The notes under the pieces were generated by a model that saw only the letters and a list, made by a program, of their open reading frames with translations, was not told the origin of the DNA and did not search any database. A DNA stretch of 64,000 nt from Campylobacter concisus (GTDB lineage: Bacteria; Campylobacterota; Campylobacteria; Campylobacterales; Campylobacteraceae). Where the stretch lies: contig NZ_LVLC01000001.1 of the NCBI RefSeq assembly GCF_002092855.1, positions 765,938 through 829,937 of the forward strand, given 5' to 3'. Every line of letters begins with the position of its first letter. The first letter of the stretch is position 1. This document shows positions 9,207-18,336 of this stretch, piece by piece. Position numbers and translations under genes: made by a program.

Positions 9207-9794
9207 ATGCATAAAGAGTTAAACAGACAAGGTTTTTACTATGGCTTTCCAGTTTTGCTAGCTACCACAAAAGACAAAAACGCAAACGATGATATCACGG
9301 TGCTTTCATCCTCTTGGACGTTAGGAAATACAGTGGTGCTTGGCATAGGTATTGAAAATCAAGGCTTTAAAAATATCAAAAATAGTTCAGATATCACGCT
9401 AAATTTATGTGATGAAAGCCTGCTAGAAGCTGTGCAAAAAATGGAAAAACTAACTGGCGATAGTGAAGTACCAGAAGAAAAAAAGAATCTTGGCTACATC
9501 TACGAGCACGACAAATTTAAGGCAGCAAATCTCAGCAAAGAGCCTGGCATAAATGCAAAAACCGTCAGGATAAAAGAGTGCAAGATACAGATAGAAACGG
9601 TTGTGGAAAAGATAGAGTTAAAAGAGTGGTTTAGCATCGTTACTTGCAAGATTACAGGCATTTTTGTAGATGAAAATTTACTAAAAGATGAAAAGATAGA
9701 TACGCAAAAATGGCATCCACTAATCTATAAATTTAAAGAATATGTCAGCACTTGCAAGCGTTTGGGATTAAATTTTGGATTTAAAGAGATTTGA
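9207..9794 (+). CDS. Flavin reductase family protein (FMN-binding split barrel)
   Basis: A 195-residue cytoplasmic protein of the flavoredoxin / flavin-reductase-like family. It has the split-barrel N-terminus (GFYYGFPVLLATTKDKN), a TVLSSSWTLGNTVVLGIG segment where FMN normally binds, and a conserved C-terminal HPLIYKFKEYVSTCKRLG. AAAGGAG precedes the ATG. It is transcribed alone, divergent from addB and convergent on the FixH gene. Electron transfer from NAD(P)H to FMN or an FMN-bound partner is known for the family; the partner here is unknown. The convergent gap 9795-9916 shows nothing convincing beyond AT-rich imperfect repeats. Confidence 0.8.
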   Translation: MHKELNRQGFYYGFPVLLATTKDKNANDDITVLSSSWTLGNTVVLGIGIENQGFKNIKNSSDITLNLCDESLLEAVQKMEKLTGDSEVPEEKKNLGYIYEHDKFKAANLSKEPGINAKTVRIKECKIQIETVVEKIELKEWFSIVTCKITGIFVDENLLKDEKIDTQKWHPLIYKFKEYVSTCKRLGLNFGFKEI

Positions 9795-9916
9795 TTTATA
9801 GCTTTATTTGATAAAAACTTAGCAACTTGGTTTTAGATTTAGCCAAAAGATTAGTTTATTAAAATTTAAATCTGGCTTTGAGATCTTTTCCAGATGCCAA
9901 AGCTGCGATTTTAAGA

Positions 9917-10387
9917 TCATTTTGTGACATTAAGGTCAAATTTATAATACCTTGTATCATTAGTGTCACTTAGCCTTAAAAGTAGCTGCCATCTACCTTC
10001 TTTTAGACTTGTTTCTTCGCTTACTAGATCATTTTCTTGCCATGAAGCTCTTAAAATTTTATTTTCTTTATTTGTCTGTGGGCGAGTGAGTAAAATTTCA
10101 TATTTTAAAGCTGAAATTTCTCCTTTTTTTGGAGTTAGATGAAATTTAAACTTAGCATTTAGAGCATTAAAATTTGGCTCAAATTTTAGATCAAATTTCT
10201 CATCAAAACGTTTTTCACTATCTTTGATAAAGGTTATGTTTTCATCGACATTTTGGTAGCTTTGCATATAGGAGCTATCCATCTCGACTGGATGTTTCAG
10301 CGCTATGATGATCGTTACTGCGCAAGCGATAATGATAGCAATGAAACTAAGCACGATAGCATAAGGCCAAAAGGTTTTTTTATCCAT
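9917..10387 (-). CDS. FixH family protein
   Basis: A 156-residue inner-membrane protein with one N-terminal TM segment (about residues 9-30) and a periplasmic immunoglobulin-like domain of the FixH/CcoH type, ending in a WQLLLRLSDTNDTRYYKFDLNV beta region. FixH proteins are needed for stable assembly of cbb3 oxidase. Here it closes the run of genes downstream of ccoNOQP and overlaps the preceding reading frame by eight bases, which supports that role. The family call rests on topology, the domain pattern and context; no catalytic motif is expected. Confidence 0.7.
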   Translation of the reverse strand: MDKKTFWPYAIVLSFIAIIIACAVTIIIALKHPVEMDSSYMQSYQNVDENITFIKDSEKRFDEKFDLKFEPNFNALNAKFKFHLTPKKGEISALKYEILLTRPQTNKENKILRASWQENDLVSEETSLKEGRWQLLLRLSDTNDTRYYKFDLNVTK

Positions 10388-10949
10388 TTTTTACCTTTTT
10401 ATAAAAGATAACAATTATAAAAAATGCAACCAAGCCATAGATGAAAAATCTTAAAAAATTTAACGTAGTTTTATTTGAATTTCCAACACTACTTTCAAGC
10501 TGTAAATTTAAGCTAGATGCGATTTGCTCGGCAATATCAGCGTAGCCATTTAATATAGCAGCGTTATAGACATCTTTGCCATTTTTAGAAACTAAAATAG
10601 GAATTATCGTTCCTGATTCTGGATTTACACTTAAAATTTGTTCTTTATTAAAAAGCTTTGAAGTATTAGAATCGGCAAAAATTTCTACTTTCTTTTTATC
10701 CTTTATAAGTAGCAAAAAAGCATAAGGCGAGCTAAGGTTTTGCTCTTTAAAAAGAGCTTCTAGCTCACCACCTTTATATACGCCAACTACTAAATTTATA
10801 CCGCTTTTTGTGTAAAGCTCGCTGCCGATCTCATTTAGCTTTACACTTACTTTTTGGCTTAGAATTTCATCATTATTTATCACAAAATTTGCTCCCAAAG
10901 CCAAACTTTGTGAGAGCAAAAATATAAAAATGAGTATAAATTTTCTCAC
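10380..10949 (-). CDS. TPM-like periplasmic protein with C-terminal membrane anchor, cco operon
   Basis: About 189 residues with a signal peptide (RKFILIFIFLLSQSLALGA), a soluble domain that begins VINNDEILSQKVSVKLNEIGSELYTKSG and resembles the TPM fold, and a TM helix at the C-terminus (FFIYGLVAFFIIVIFYKKVKNG). I prefer the GTG start at 10949, just after the stop of the upstream 33-residue gene and preceded by an AGG-containing tract; an ATG at 10997 in the same frame would add 16 unlikely residues before the signal peptide. No specific function is known to me. Position between the cbb3 genes and FixH suggests an assembly or quality-control role. Confidence 0.6.
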   Translation of the reverse strand: MRKFILIFIFLLSQSLALGANFVINNDEILSQKVSVKLNEIGSELYTKSGINLVVGVYKGGELEALFKEQNLSSPYAFLLLIKDKKKVEIFADSNTSKLFNKEQILSVNPESGTIIPILVSKNGKDVYNAAILNGYADIAEQIASSLNLQLESSVGNSNKTTLNFLRFFIYGLVAFFIIVIFYKKVKNG

Positions 10950-10951
10950 AC

Positions 10952-11053
10952 CTAGCCTACAAAAAGATGGTTTGATGTAAGCACTGACCACGCACAAATA
11001 GCTCCTGCAACAACTATAAGCAAGATTATGGCTTTTTCTATTATGCCTAGCAT
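10952..11053 (-). CDS. 33-residue single-span membrane peptide in the cbb3 operon
   Basis: A 34-codon reading frame: ATG at 11053, TAG at 10954-10952. It fills the gap between the DUF4006 gene and the TPM-like gene and has GGAG five bases before its ATG. The product starts MLGIIEKAIILLIV and ends TSNHLFVG, with one long hydrophobic helix (about residues 4-24). Spacing is tight on both sides: two bases from the DUF4006 stop and two bases to the next start. Small single-helix peptides are known subunits of cbb3 oxidases (CcoQ; CcoM of Pseudomonas stutzeri), so a minor oxidase subunit or assembly peptide is inferred. Confidence 0.6.
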   Translation of the reverse strand: MLGIIEKAIILLIVVAGAICAWSVLTSNHLFVG

Positions 11054-11055
11054 CA

Positions 11056-11268
11056 CTACTCCTTTATAATGACGTGTTTAGCGTTATCAACGCTCTTCAT
11101 TTCAATACTACTTGCATCTTTTAATGAGTAAGGCTTGGTTGCTACATCTTTTTGCAAGCCAATACCAATATAAGTAAGTACGCCAAGGATAGATAGCAAA
11201 AGCAAAACCGCCACCAAATAACCGCTAATACCATTTAAAGCAAAGATATTTCTATTTTTATTTTCCAT
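11056..11268 (-). CDS. DUF4006 family small membrane protein
   Basis: A 70-residue protein with an N-terminal cytoplasmic KNRNIFALNGISGYL segment, one TM helix (about residues 15-36) and a short periplasmic tail ending KHVIIKE. This is the DUF4006 family, which as far as I know is found in Campylobacter relatives next to cbb3 oxidase genes. It overlaps the ccoP stop by one base, implying translational coupling. Function is unknown; association with cbb3 assembly is inferred from position only. Confidence 0.75.
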   Translation of the reverse strand: MENKNRNIFALNGISGYLVAVLLLLSILGVLTYIGIGLQKDVATKPYSLKDASSIEMKSVDNAKHVIIKE

Positions 11269-12131
11269 TATTCGCCCTTTGATAGCGATATGACATATTC
11301 GCCAACTGCTTTTTGTTGTATCTCGTTTAATCTGCCATCATTAAATTTAGGCATGACACCGATGTTGCCGTTTTTACCACGATTTAGTACATCTACGATG
11401 AACTCACTTGAACCATATTTACTAAGATCAGCCGACATACCATCCATGCCTTTGCCATCATCTCCGTGACAAGCTGCACAAGCTGCGTAAAGCTCTTTTC
11501 CCATAGCTACTAAATTTTCATTTTTTGTACTTTTTATAGCACTTATCTCTTTTGCCACATAAGCTGCGATAGCCTTTGCTCCATCAGCATCAGCTAGCCC
11601 TGCTGGCATCTCACCCATAGGATAATCAAGTCCCTTTGAGCCATTTAGTATTGTATCAACTATTCCTTGTTCACTACCCCAAATTTGTAAATTTGCAGCT
11701 TTGCCACCAATGCCATCGCCTGTGATACCATGACATGCTGAGCATTGCACCAAAAATACGCTCTCTCCCATAGCATGAAGCGTTTCTTTGCTTGGGCTTG
11801 CATACTCTTTTTCAAATTTAGCGTTTGCTTCTCTTACCTCTTTATTATATTCACCGATTTGTGAGTAAGAATTTAGTGGATAACCAAGTAAATAATACCA
11901 GATCGCCCAAACAAGCGTTAGCAAAAAAACTACCGCCCAACCAAATGGAACTGGATTTTTATACTCGCCTATTCCGTCCCAGTTATGCTCGCTAAGCTCT
12001 ACACTTTCATCTTTTTTAACTTTCATTTGACCAACATACTTGCCAGCTACAACGACAGTTAGTACGATAATTAAGATGGCACCTATTAACGCAAGTAAAT
12101 TTATATTATCTTCTAAATTTAGCCATTGCAT
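11268..12131 (-). CDS. ccoP: cbb3-type cytochrome c oxidase subunit III (dihaem)
   Basis: A 287-residue subunit with two N-terminal TM helices (about 13-31 and 63-83) and two periplasmic cytochrome c domains. Haem sites are CSACH (C130, C133, H134) and CAACH (C218, C221, H222), with candidate axial methionines in YPMGEMPAG and GVMPKF. It feeds electrons from cytochrome c into CcoO/CcoN. It overlaps ccoQ by 13 bases and is preceded by AAAGGAG. Confidence 0.96.
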   Translation of the reverse strand: MQWLNLEDNINLLALIGAILIIVLTVVVAGKYVGQMKVKKDESVELSEHNWDGIGEYKNPVPFGWAVVFLLTLVWAIWYYLLGYPLNSYSQIGEYNKEVREANAKFEKEYASPSKETLHAMGESVFLVQCSACHGITGDGIGGKAANLQIWGSEQGIVDTILNGSKGLDYPMGEMPAGLADADGAKAIAAYVAKEISAIKSTKNENLVAMGKELYAACAACHGDDGKGMDGMSADLSKYGSSEFIVDVLNRGKNGNIGVMPKFNDGRLNEIQQKAVGEYVISLSKGE

Positions 12132-12328
12132 ACGCTCTCCTTTGTAGCCTTTTGCTCTAAAATTTTACTTCCGATCTCATCATCTAGGGCTAATCTTGAA
12201 TATTTCTCATAATTTCTTCTACCTTGCTTTTCACTTTTATAAAGATGAAAAAAATAAGCGTACAAAGTGATAGCTAAAAATGCTGTCAAAATAAAATAGC
12301 CATAAGCTTGAAGTTCTCTAACATCCAT
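12119..12328 (-). CDS. ccoQ: cbb3-type cytochrome c oxidase subunit CcoQ
   Basis: A 69-residue protein with one N-terminal TM helix (about residues 9-29, YGYFILTAFLAITLYAYFFH) and a charged cytoplasmic tail. It carries no haem motif. CcoQ stabilises the cbb3 complex in other bacteria. Position between ccoO and ccoP, size and topology define it, although the sequence itself is poorly conserved in the family. Confidence 0.88.
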   Translation of the reverse strand: MDVRELQAYGYFILTAFLAITLYAYFFHLYKSEKQGRRNYEKYSRLALDDEIGSKILEQKATKESVCNG

Positions 12329-12337
12329 TACTAACTC

Positions 12338-13002
12338 CTATTTTAGGCTATTTAGATAGGCGATAAGTGCCACAATCTGACGAATTTCACCCTTTGCAAA
12401 AGCACTTTTTACTTGCTCATCTTTCATACTTTCAATGATACTTGAAGCCTGCTCTTTTACGTTAGCATTTGCTTGCTCAAAAGTGCCAAGAGCTGGCATA
12501 TCTTTCTCATCATAAGGCGTGTTAAAGACCTTTTTAACAGTTAGTGCTTCAGCGTAAGCAGTCTCTATATCAGCATTTTTCTTAAATAAAAATGGATATG
12601 CTGGCATGATCGAGCCTGGCACAACAGAGGCTGGGTTTAGCATGTGATTTTCATGCCAATCTGTTGTTCTATAATTACCCACACGCATAAGATCTGGACC
12701 CGTTCTTTTTGAACCCCAAAGATGAGGGCGATCATAAGCAAATTCGCCGCTTAAAGAGTACATGCCATATCTATCAGTCTCAGCTTTAAACGGACGTATC
12801 ATCTGTGAGTGGCAGGTGTTGCAACCATTTTGTATATATATATTTTTTCCAGCAAGCTCTAAAACCGTATAAGGTTTTGTACCCTCAAGTGGCCTAGCTC
12901 TATTTGCAAAGTCAGGTAAAATTTCTACCACGCCAGCATAGGCTATGACGATAAAGACGCAAACTGCAAAAAAGAATGGATTTTTTTCTAACCAAGCAAA
13001 CA

Positions 13003-13003
<1 letters not shown>
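12338..13003 (-). CDS. ccoO: cbb3-type cytochrome c oxidase subunit II (monohaem)
   Basis: A 221-residue membrane-anchored cytochrome c. It has one N-terminal TM helix (about 10-30), then NGCNTCHSQMIRPF with haem Cys61, Cys64 and His65. DRYGMYSLSGEFAYDRPHLWGSKRTGPDL and WHENHMLNP are typical of CcoO/FixO. I place the start at the ATG at 13003, which overlaps the ccoN stop as TGATG and has GGAGG seven bases upstream; a GTG one codon earlier is the alternative. Functions with CcoN and CcoP in oxygen reduction. Confidence 0.96.
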
Positions 13004-14490
<1,487 letters not shown>

Positions 14491-14508
14491 AAATTTTCCT
14501 CCTAGTTA

Positions 14509-14574
14509 AATTTATATTAATTTTCGGTTATTTTAGAGTAGAAAAACTATAAAAAGACTTAATTAATATAAATT
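14509..14574. repeat. 14-bp perfect inverted repeat flanking the cco leader
   Basis: AATTTATATTAATT (14509-14522) and its exact reverse complement AATTAATATAAATT (14561-14574) enclose 38 bases between the response-regulator stop (14583) and the ccoN Shine-Dalgarno. The arms are AT-only, so chance is not excluded. It could be an operator over the cco promoter or a structured 3' end for the upstream gene. Confidence 0.45.
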
Positions 14575-14582
14575 ATCTTTTA

Positions 14583-15266
14583 CTAAGAGAGTCTTCTATC
14601 TATTTTGTAACCAAGCCCAGGAACATTTTTTATAAAATTACTGCCAACTTTATCTCTAACACGTTTAACAAAGGTCCTAATAGCAGCTTCTGTTACGCTC
14701 TCGCCAACCCAAACAACATTTTTTATTTCATCGTGAAGTACAAGCGTACCAAGTCTTTTTATGAGTAAGGATATAAAAGCAAGTTCTTTTTTTGTAAGAG
14801 AAATTTCAACACCATCTCTGATAAGCACACGTTTTATTTTATTAAAACTATATCCATTTGTAACCTGAATAATATTTGCTGTTTCTATCTTATTTTTAGC
14901 AACATTTTCTAAAGTAACCAAAAAATCATCAAGATCAATCGGCTTTAAAACGTATTTATCAATACCAACATCTATCGCTTTTAGAAGTGTTTCTTTTTCA
15001 CTATTTGTACTAAAAACTATAATAGGTGTATCTTTTGAAATTTCTTTAATGCTTTTAGCCATATCAAGGCCATTCATTATAGGCATAAAAACGTCTGTTA
15101 TAACCATATTTGGATTATATTTTTTAAATTTCTTAAGTCCTTCATCTCCATTTTGAGCAGTGATAACTTTTTCGAATTTATCTCGCATAACTTCTTGTAC
15201 TATTTTTTTACCATCTCCCTCATTTTCAACGATAAGAACAGTTAGATTATTAAGAATCTTGCTCAT
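14583..15266 (-). CDS. OmpR-family two-component response regulator (no adjacent kinase)
   Basis: A 227-residue regulator. The receiver domain (about 1-125) has the phospho-acceptor Asp58 in VITDVFMP and the conserved Lys in YVLKPID; the acidic pocket reads VENEGDG rather than the usual DD pair. The C-terminal winged helix (about 135-227) contains the expected SLTKKELAFISLLIKRLG and TFVKRVRDKVG recognition region, ending PGLGYKI. AAGGAAG precedes the ATG. It lies directly upstream of ccoN on the same strand. No histidine-kinase gene is adjacent. Target genes are unknown; control of the cco operon is a reasonable guess. Confidence 0.88.
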   Translation of the reverse strand: MSKILNNLTVLIVENEGDGKKIVQEVMRDKFEKVITAQNGDEGLKKFKKYNPNMVITDVFMPIMNGLDMAKSIKEISKDTPIIVFSTNSEKETLLKAIDVGIDKYVLKPIDLDDFLVTLENVAKNKIETANIIQVTNGYSFNKIKRVLIRDGVEISLTKKELAFISLLIKRLGTLVLHDEIKNVVWVGESVTEAAIRTFVKRVRDKVGSNFIKNVPGLGYKIDRRLS

Positions 15267-15345
15267 TTATTCTTCCTTTTTGGTTATATTTATCAAACTT
15301 CATAAATTTTGACGCAATTAACAATTATTTCTCTTATTTTTTATC

Positions 15346-16011
15346 TTAAGCATTTGCTCTATATCCTAAAAATGATAGATAAATTCCATTTATTATCATT
15401 ATGCTAGCTGAGATCTTAAACATTATGTCTTTAAATTTTTCATTTAAAATTCCAAATACAAAGCTAGCTAAAAGCATAGCTGGCAATGTACAAAGACCAA
15501 ATACAAGCATTATAAAAGCCGAATCAATAAAATTTGCACTTAAAATCCCAAGTGCCAAAAAATAATAAACCACACCACAAGGCAAAAAGCCATTTAAAAA
15601 ACCAAGTAATAAAAAATTTGCTAAATTTTTCTTTTGAATCCTTGTTTTTGCAATTCTTACTACAAAATTAAGCGCCTTTTGATTCTCTACAAATTTTAAA
15701 AGCTCACCCCTAAAAAGTAAGGCAATGCCGATAAACGCGATCACTAAACCAACTATGAAAAATATAAGACCTCTTGCCTGCATGCTAAAGCTAATAACAA
15801 CTCCAAAGGCGCCAAACAAAGCTCCTAAAACTACATAAGCAAAAATTCTAGCTAGACTATAAAGTGTGCTTAGCATTAAAATTTCTATTTTATTCTTACC
15901 TTTAAAAAATAGAGTCTGCAAGCTCAAAAATCCGCTGCACATACCTACACAATGACTAAAGCTACTTAAAAATGCAACTGAGACAATCATGTAAAGGTTT
16001 ATGTTTTGCAT
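15346..16011 (-). CDS. TauE/SafE-type (UreH/DsbD_2-like) membrane protein
   Basis: A 221-residue inner-membrane protein with six predicted TM helices in two halves. The first half has SHCVGMCSGF (His20, Cys21, Met24, Cys25), and the second NGFLPCGVVYYF, both hallmarks of the family annotated as sulfite exporter TauE/SafE or urease accessory UreH-like. Members sit next to cbb3 genes in many genomes and the His/Cys/Met cluster suggests copper or electron handling; transport of sulfite is not indicated. It is separated from carA by one base. Confidence 0.78.
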   Translation of the reverse strand: MQNINLYMIVSVAFLSSFSHCVGMCSGFLSLQTLFFKGKNKIEILMLSTLYSLARIFAYVVLGALFGAFGVVISFSMQARGLIFFIVGLVIAFIGIALLFRGELLKFVENQKALNFVVRIAKTRIQKKNLANFLLLGFLNGFLPCGVVYYFLALGILSANFIDSAFIMLVFGLCTLPAMLLASFVFGILNEKFKDIMFKISASIMIINGIYLSFLGYRANA

Positions 16012-16012
16012 C

Positions 16013-17131
16013 TTATAAAATTTCTAAAAACTGCTTAAATATATATTTACTCTCGCTTGGACCACCACTTGCTTCTGGGTGGTGCTGAACTGAAAAGATC
16101 GGATAGTCTTTGTATCTCACACCCTCGATCGTGTTGTCAAATAAATTTCTATGAGTCACAACAGCTACTTCTGCGATACTCTCAGGTACGTTGTAGTTGT
16201 GATTTTGTGTTGTTATCTCGATCGCTTTTGTCTCTAAATTTAAGACTGGGTGATTTGCTCCGTGCTGACCAAATTTAAGCTTATATGTCTCATATCCAAA
16301 GGCATTTGATAGTAGCTGATGCCCAAGGCAAATGCCAAATATAGGTATCCTAGCCTCTATCATCTTTTTGATCTCGCCTATTTCGGCCTTTAAATTTTTT
16401 GGCTCACCAGGACCATTTGATAAGAATACCCCATTTATCTCACCGTTTTTAAATTTTTCTATTAAAATTTCAGCCTTAGTGTCGTGTGGCACGACAATAA
16501 CCTCAAGGCCAATTTCACATAGCTCGTTTAGGATATTTTTCTTTACACCAAAGTCAAAAACAGCTATCTTTTTGCCAATACTTTTTAGCGGCTTATATGA
16601 CTTTAAATTTCTATCCCAAGCGCCTTTTTTGTGCTCATACTCATCCATCGCACTAACTGTTTTTACGTAGTTTATGTTTTCTATACGTCCGCTACTTTCA
16701 AGTCTACGTTTTAGCTCATCTTTATCACTTATTTGCGTTGAGATATAAGCCATCAAGGCACCTTCATCGCGTAGCATCTTTGTGAGGTATCTAGTATCAA
16801 CGTCATAAACGCCGAATTTACCTTGCTCTTCGAAAAATTTTCCCAAAGATTTTTGCGAGCGGTAGTTTGATGGAATTTCATTGTAGCTTCTCATTATAAC
16901 GCCACTTGCATGAATCCTAAGACTCTCCATATCGTCTTCATTTATACCTACTATGCCTATTTCTGGCATCGTAAAGACGATAAACTGACCAGCATAGCTT
17001 GGATCGCTCATGATCTCTTCGTAGCCAGTCATCGAGGTATTAAAAACGAGCTCGCCAGCACATTCACCGTGAGCACCAAAAGCTTTTGCTTCTAAAAAAA
17101 CACCATTTTCAATATAAATGTAAGCTTTCAT
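16013..17131 (-). CDS. carA: Carbamoyl-phosphate synthase small (glutaminase) subunit
   Basis: A 372-residue subunit. The N-terminal CarA domain (about 1-140: GAHGECAGELVFNTSMTGYEEIMSDPSYAGQ) is followed by a class I glutamine amidotransferase domain. The nucleophile elbow is GICLGHQLL and the His/Glu of the triad are in VQHHPEASGGP. It supplies ammonia to CarB for carbamoyl phosphate in arginine and pyrimidine synthesis. It is not next to carB, which lies 1.2 kb away behind other genes. Its ATG overlaps the DUF507 stop by one base (TAATG). Confidence 0.97.
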   Translation of the reverse strand: MKAYIYIENGVFLEAKAFGAHGECAGELVFNTSMTGYEEIMSDPSYAGQFIVFTMPEIGIVGINEDDMESLRIHASGVIMRSYNEIPSNYRSQKSLGKFFEEQGKFGVYDVDTRYLTKMLRDEGALMAYISTQISDKDELKRRLESSGRIENINYVKTVSAMDEYEHKKGAWDRNLKSYKPLKSIGKKIAVFDFGVKKNILNELCEIGLEVIVVPHDTKAEILIEKFKNGEINGVFLSNGPGEPKNLKAEIGEIKKMIEARIPIFGICLGHQLLSNAFGYETYKLKFGQHGANHPVLNLETKAIEITTQNHNYNVPESIAEVAVVTHRNLFDNTIEGVRYKDYPIFSVQHHPEASGGPSESKYIFKQFLEIL

Positions 17132-17682
17132 TAAAGCATGCCTCTTTTTTTAAGCTCATCTTGATACAAACGCTCAAAGACAAGATCATATTCATCAGTT
17201 CCTGGGATTAGCTTATGTTTATAATTTTGTATCATTTCATAAACATCATCTTCTATCTTCTCATAGCTTTTTAAGTACTCGTCTATCGAGTTATAAATCA
17301 CATTTTTTACGCGATTTTCAGATACATTATAATCAACAAGACCGCTCTTCCAAATAGTTTCAAGCACTTTGTGAGCGATATTACTAAATCTATCTTCGTG
17401 GATTAAGATTACATCAAATTCACCTGCGAGCTTCTTTTTAACGAGCCAAAACATATTTTTGCGGTCAATTTGCATAGTTTGCATCTCATCTTCATTTTTC
17501 TCCAAAAGCTCATTTACTCGCTCATCTAAAGCTCTTTCTTTTTGAATATCGACTGTTAAAATTTCACTTGTTTTTGCTACGATTGGCTCAATGCCTTTAT
17601 TTAGTCTTACGAAACCACAATTTAGAAGATCTATTGCTATTTTATGTGAAATATACGGAACGTGTGGGAGTTTTAAACGCAT
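17131..17682 (-). CDS. DUF507 family protein
   Basis: A 183-residue soluble, charged, mostly helical protein. It starts RLKLPHVPYISHKIAIDLLNCGFV and holds two similar helical blocks (around 60-100 and 130-183; for example FDVILIHEDRFSNIAHKVLETIW), as in the DUF507 family. Known mainly from Campylobacterota and Aquificales; no biochemical function is established. It is coupled to carA by a one-base overlap, an arrangement I recall also in C. jejuni. Confidence 0.8.
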   Translation of the reverse strand: MRLKLPHVPYISHKIAIDLLNCGFVRLNKGIEPIVAKTSEILTVDIQKERALDERVNELLEKNEDEMQTMQIDRKNMFWLVKKKLAGEFDVILIHEDRFSNIAHKVLETIWKSGLVDYNVSENRVKNVIYNSIDEYLKSYEKIEDDVYEMIQNYKHKLIPGTDEYDLVFERLYQDELKKRGML

Positions 17683-17731
17683 TTTAAACCTTTAAATTTT
17701 TATGCCATTTTAACTAAATAAAGGTAAAACT

Positions 17732-18172
17732 TTACTTTGAAATTTTAACGACTTTATTATTATCGCTTCTTAAAAAATAAATTTCTCTTCGTCCTTCATA
17801 AAGTATCTTTCCATCAGTCTTTTGCTCATTTTCTAAATTTGATGAGATATCTAAAGATAGCGATTTGCTCATAAAATAATTCTCTCCTAAAGTGCGTCCA
17901 AAGTCAGGATACCAACTAAAAGCACAAACTATCAGCAAAACTAAATAAAAGGCTCTAAAAATTTTTCTAAAAGACGCGTAAAAAAAGCAATACCCAAATA
18001 TAAAAAATACGGGCAAAAGCCATAAGAAAGGCACGTTATCAACAAAAATAACATTAAAATACTCACTTATGCCATAGTAAGAAAAGTAGTTGTTGTAAAT
18101 TCCAACAAATAGCGTAAAAATAGGAGCAAGGACAAATATAATACCCGTAAAAAAAGCATTTAAAATTTTCAT
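17732..18172 (-). CDS. Small polytopic membrane protein of unknown function
   Basis: A 146-residue protein with three or four hydrophobic segments in the first 90 residues (FFTGIIFVLAPIFTLFVGIY; FLWLLPVFFIFGYCFFYASF; YLVLLIVCAFSWYPDFG) and a polar C-terminal tail that ends DNNKVVKISK. AAGGAGAGATT precedes the ATG. I do not recognise the family. It stands between the carB terminator and the DUF507 gene, probably with its own promoter in 18173-18290. Confidence 0.6.
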   Translation of the reverse strand: MKILNAFFTGIIFVLAPIFTLFVGIYNNYFSYYGISEYFNVIFVDNVPFLWLLPVFFIFGYCFFYASFRKIFRAFYLVLLIVCAFSWYPDFGRTLGENYFMSKSLSLDISSNLENEQKTDGKILYEGRREIYFLRSDNNKVVKISK

Positions 18173-18296
18173 AATCTCTCCTTTTGAGTGAGATTATATT
18201 AAACATAAGCTTTAATATTACTAGATTGATGAAAGCTGGACTAAAATTCAAAGCAAAATTCTATATATGGGCATCTATTACTTCTAATAATACTTT

Positions 18297-18326
18297 AAAA
18301 AAACAGTTTAGCTATAAGCTAAACTG
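18297..18326 (-). terminator. Rho-independent terminator of carB
   Basis: Minus-strand stem CAGTTTAGCT / AGCTAAACTG with a three-base loop, ten bases after the carB stop (18337), followed by seven T residues. It closes the fabZ-to-carB transcription unit. Confidence 0.88.
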
Positions 18327-18336
18327 CCTTAAATTA

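Noticed and set aside
9795..9916. GATCTT / AAGATC and other imperfect repeats in the gap between the flavin-reductase and FixH genes
   Set aside because: Arms of six bases with a long spacer are expected by chance in such AT-rich sequence.
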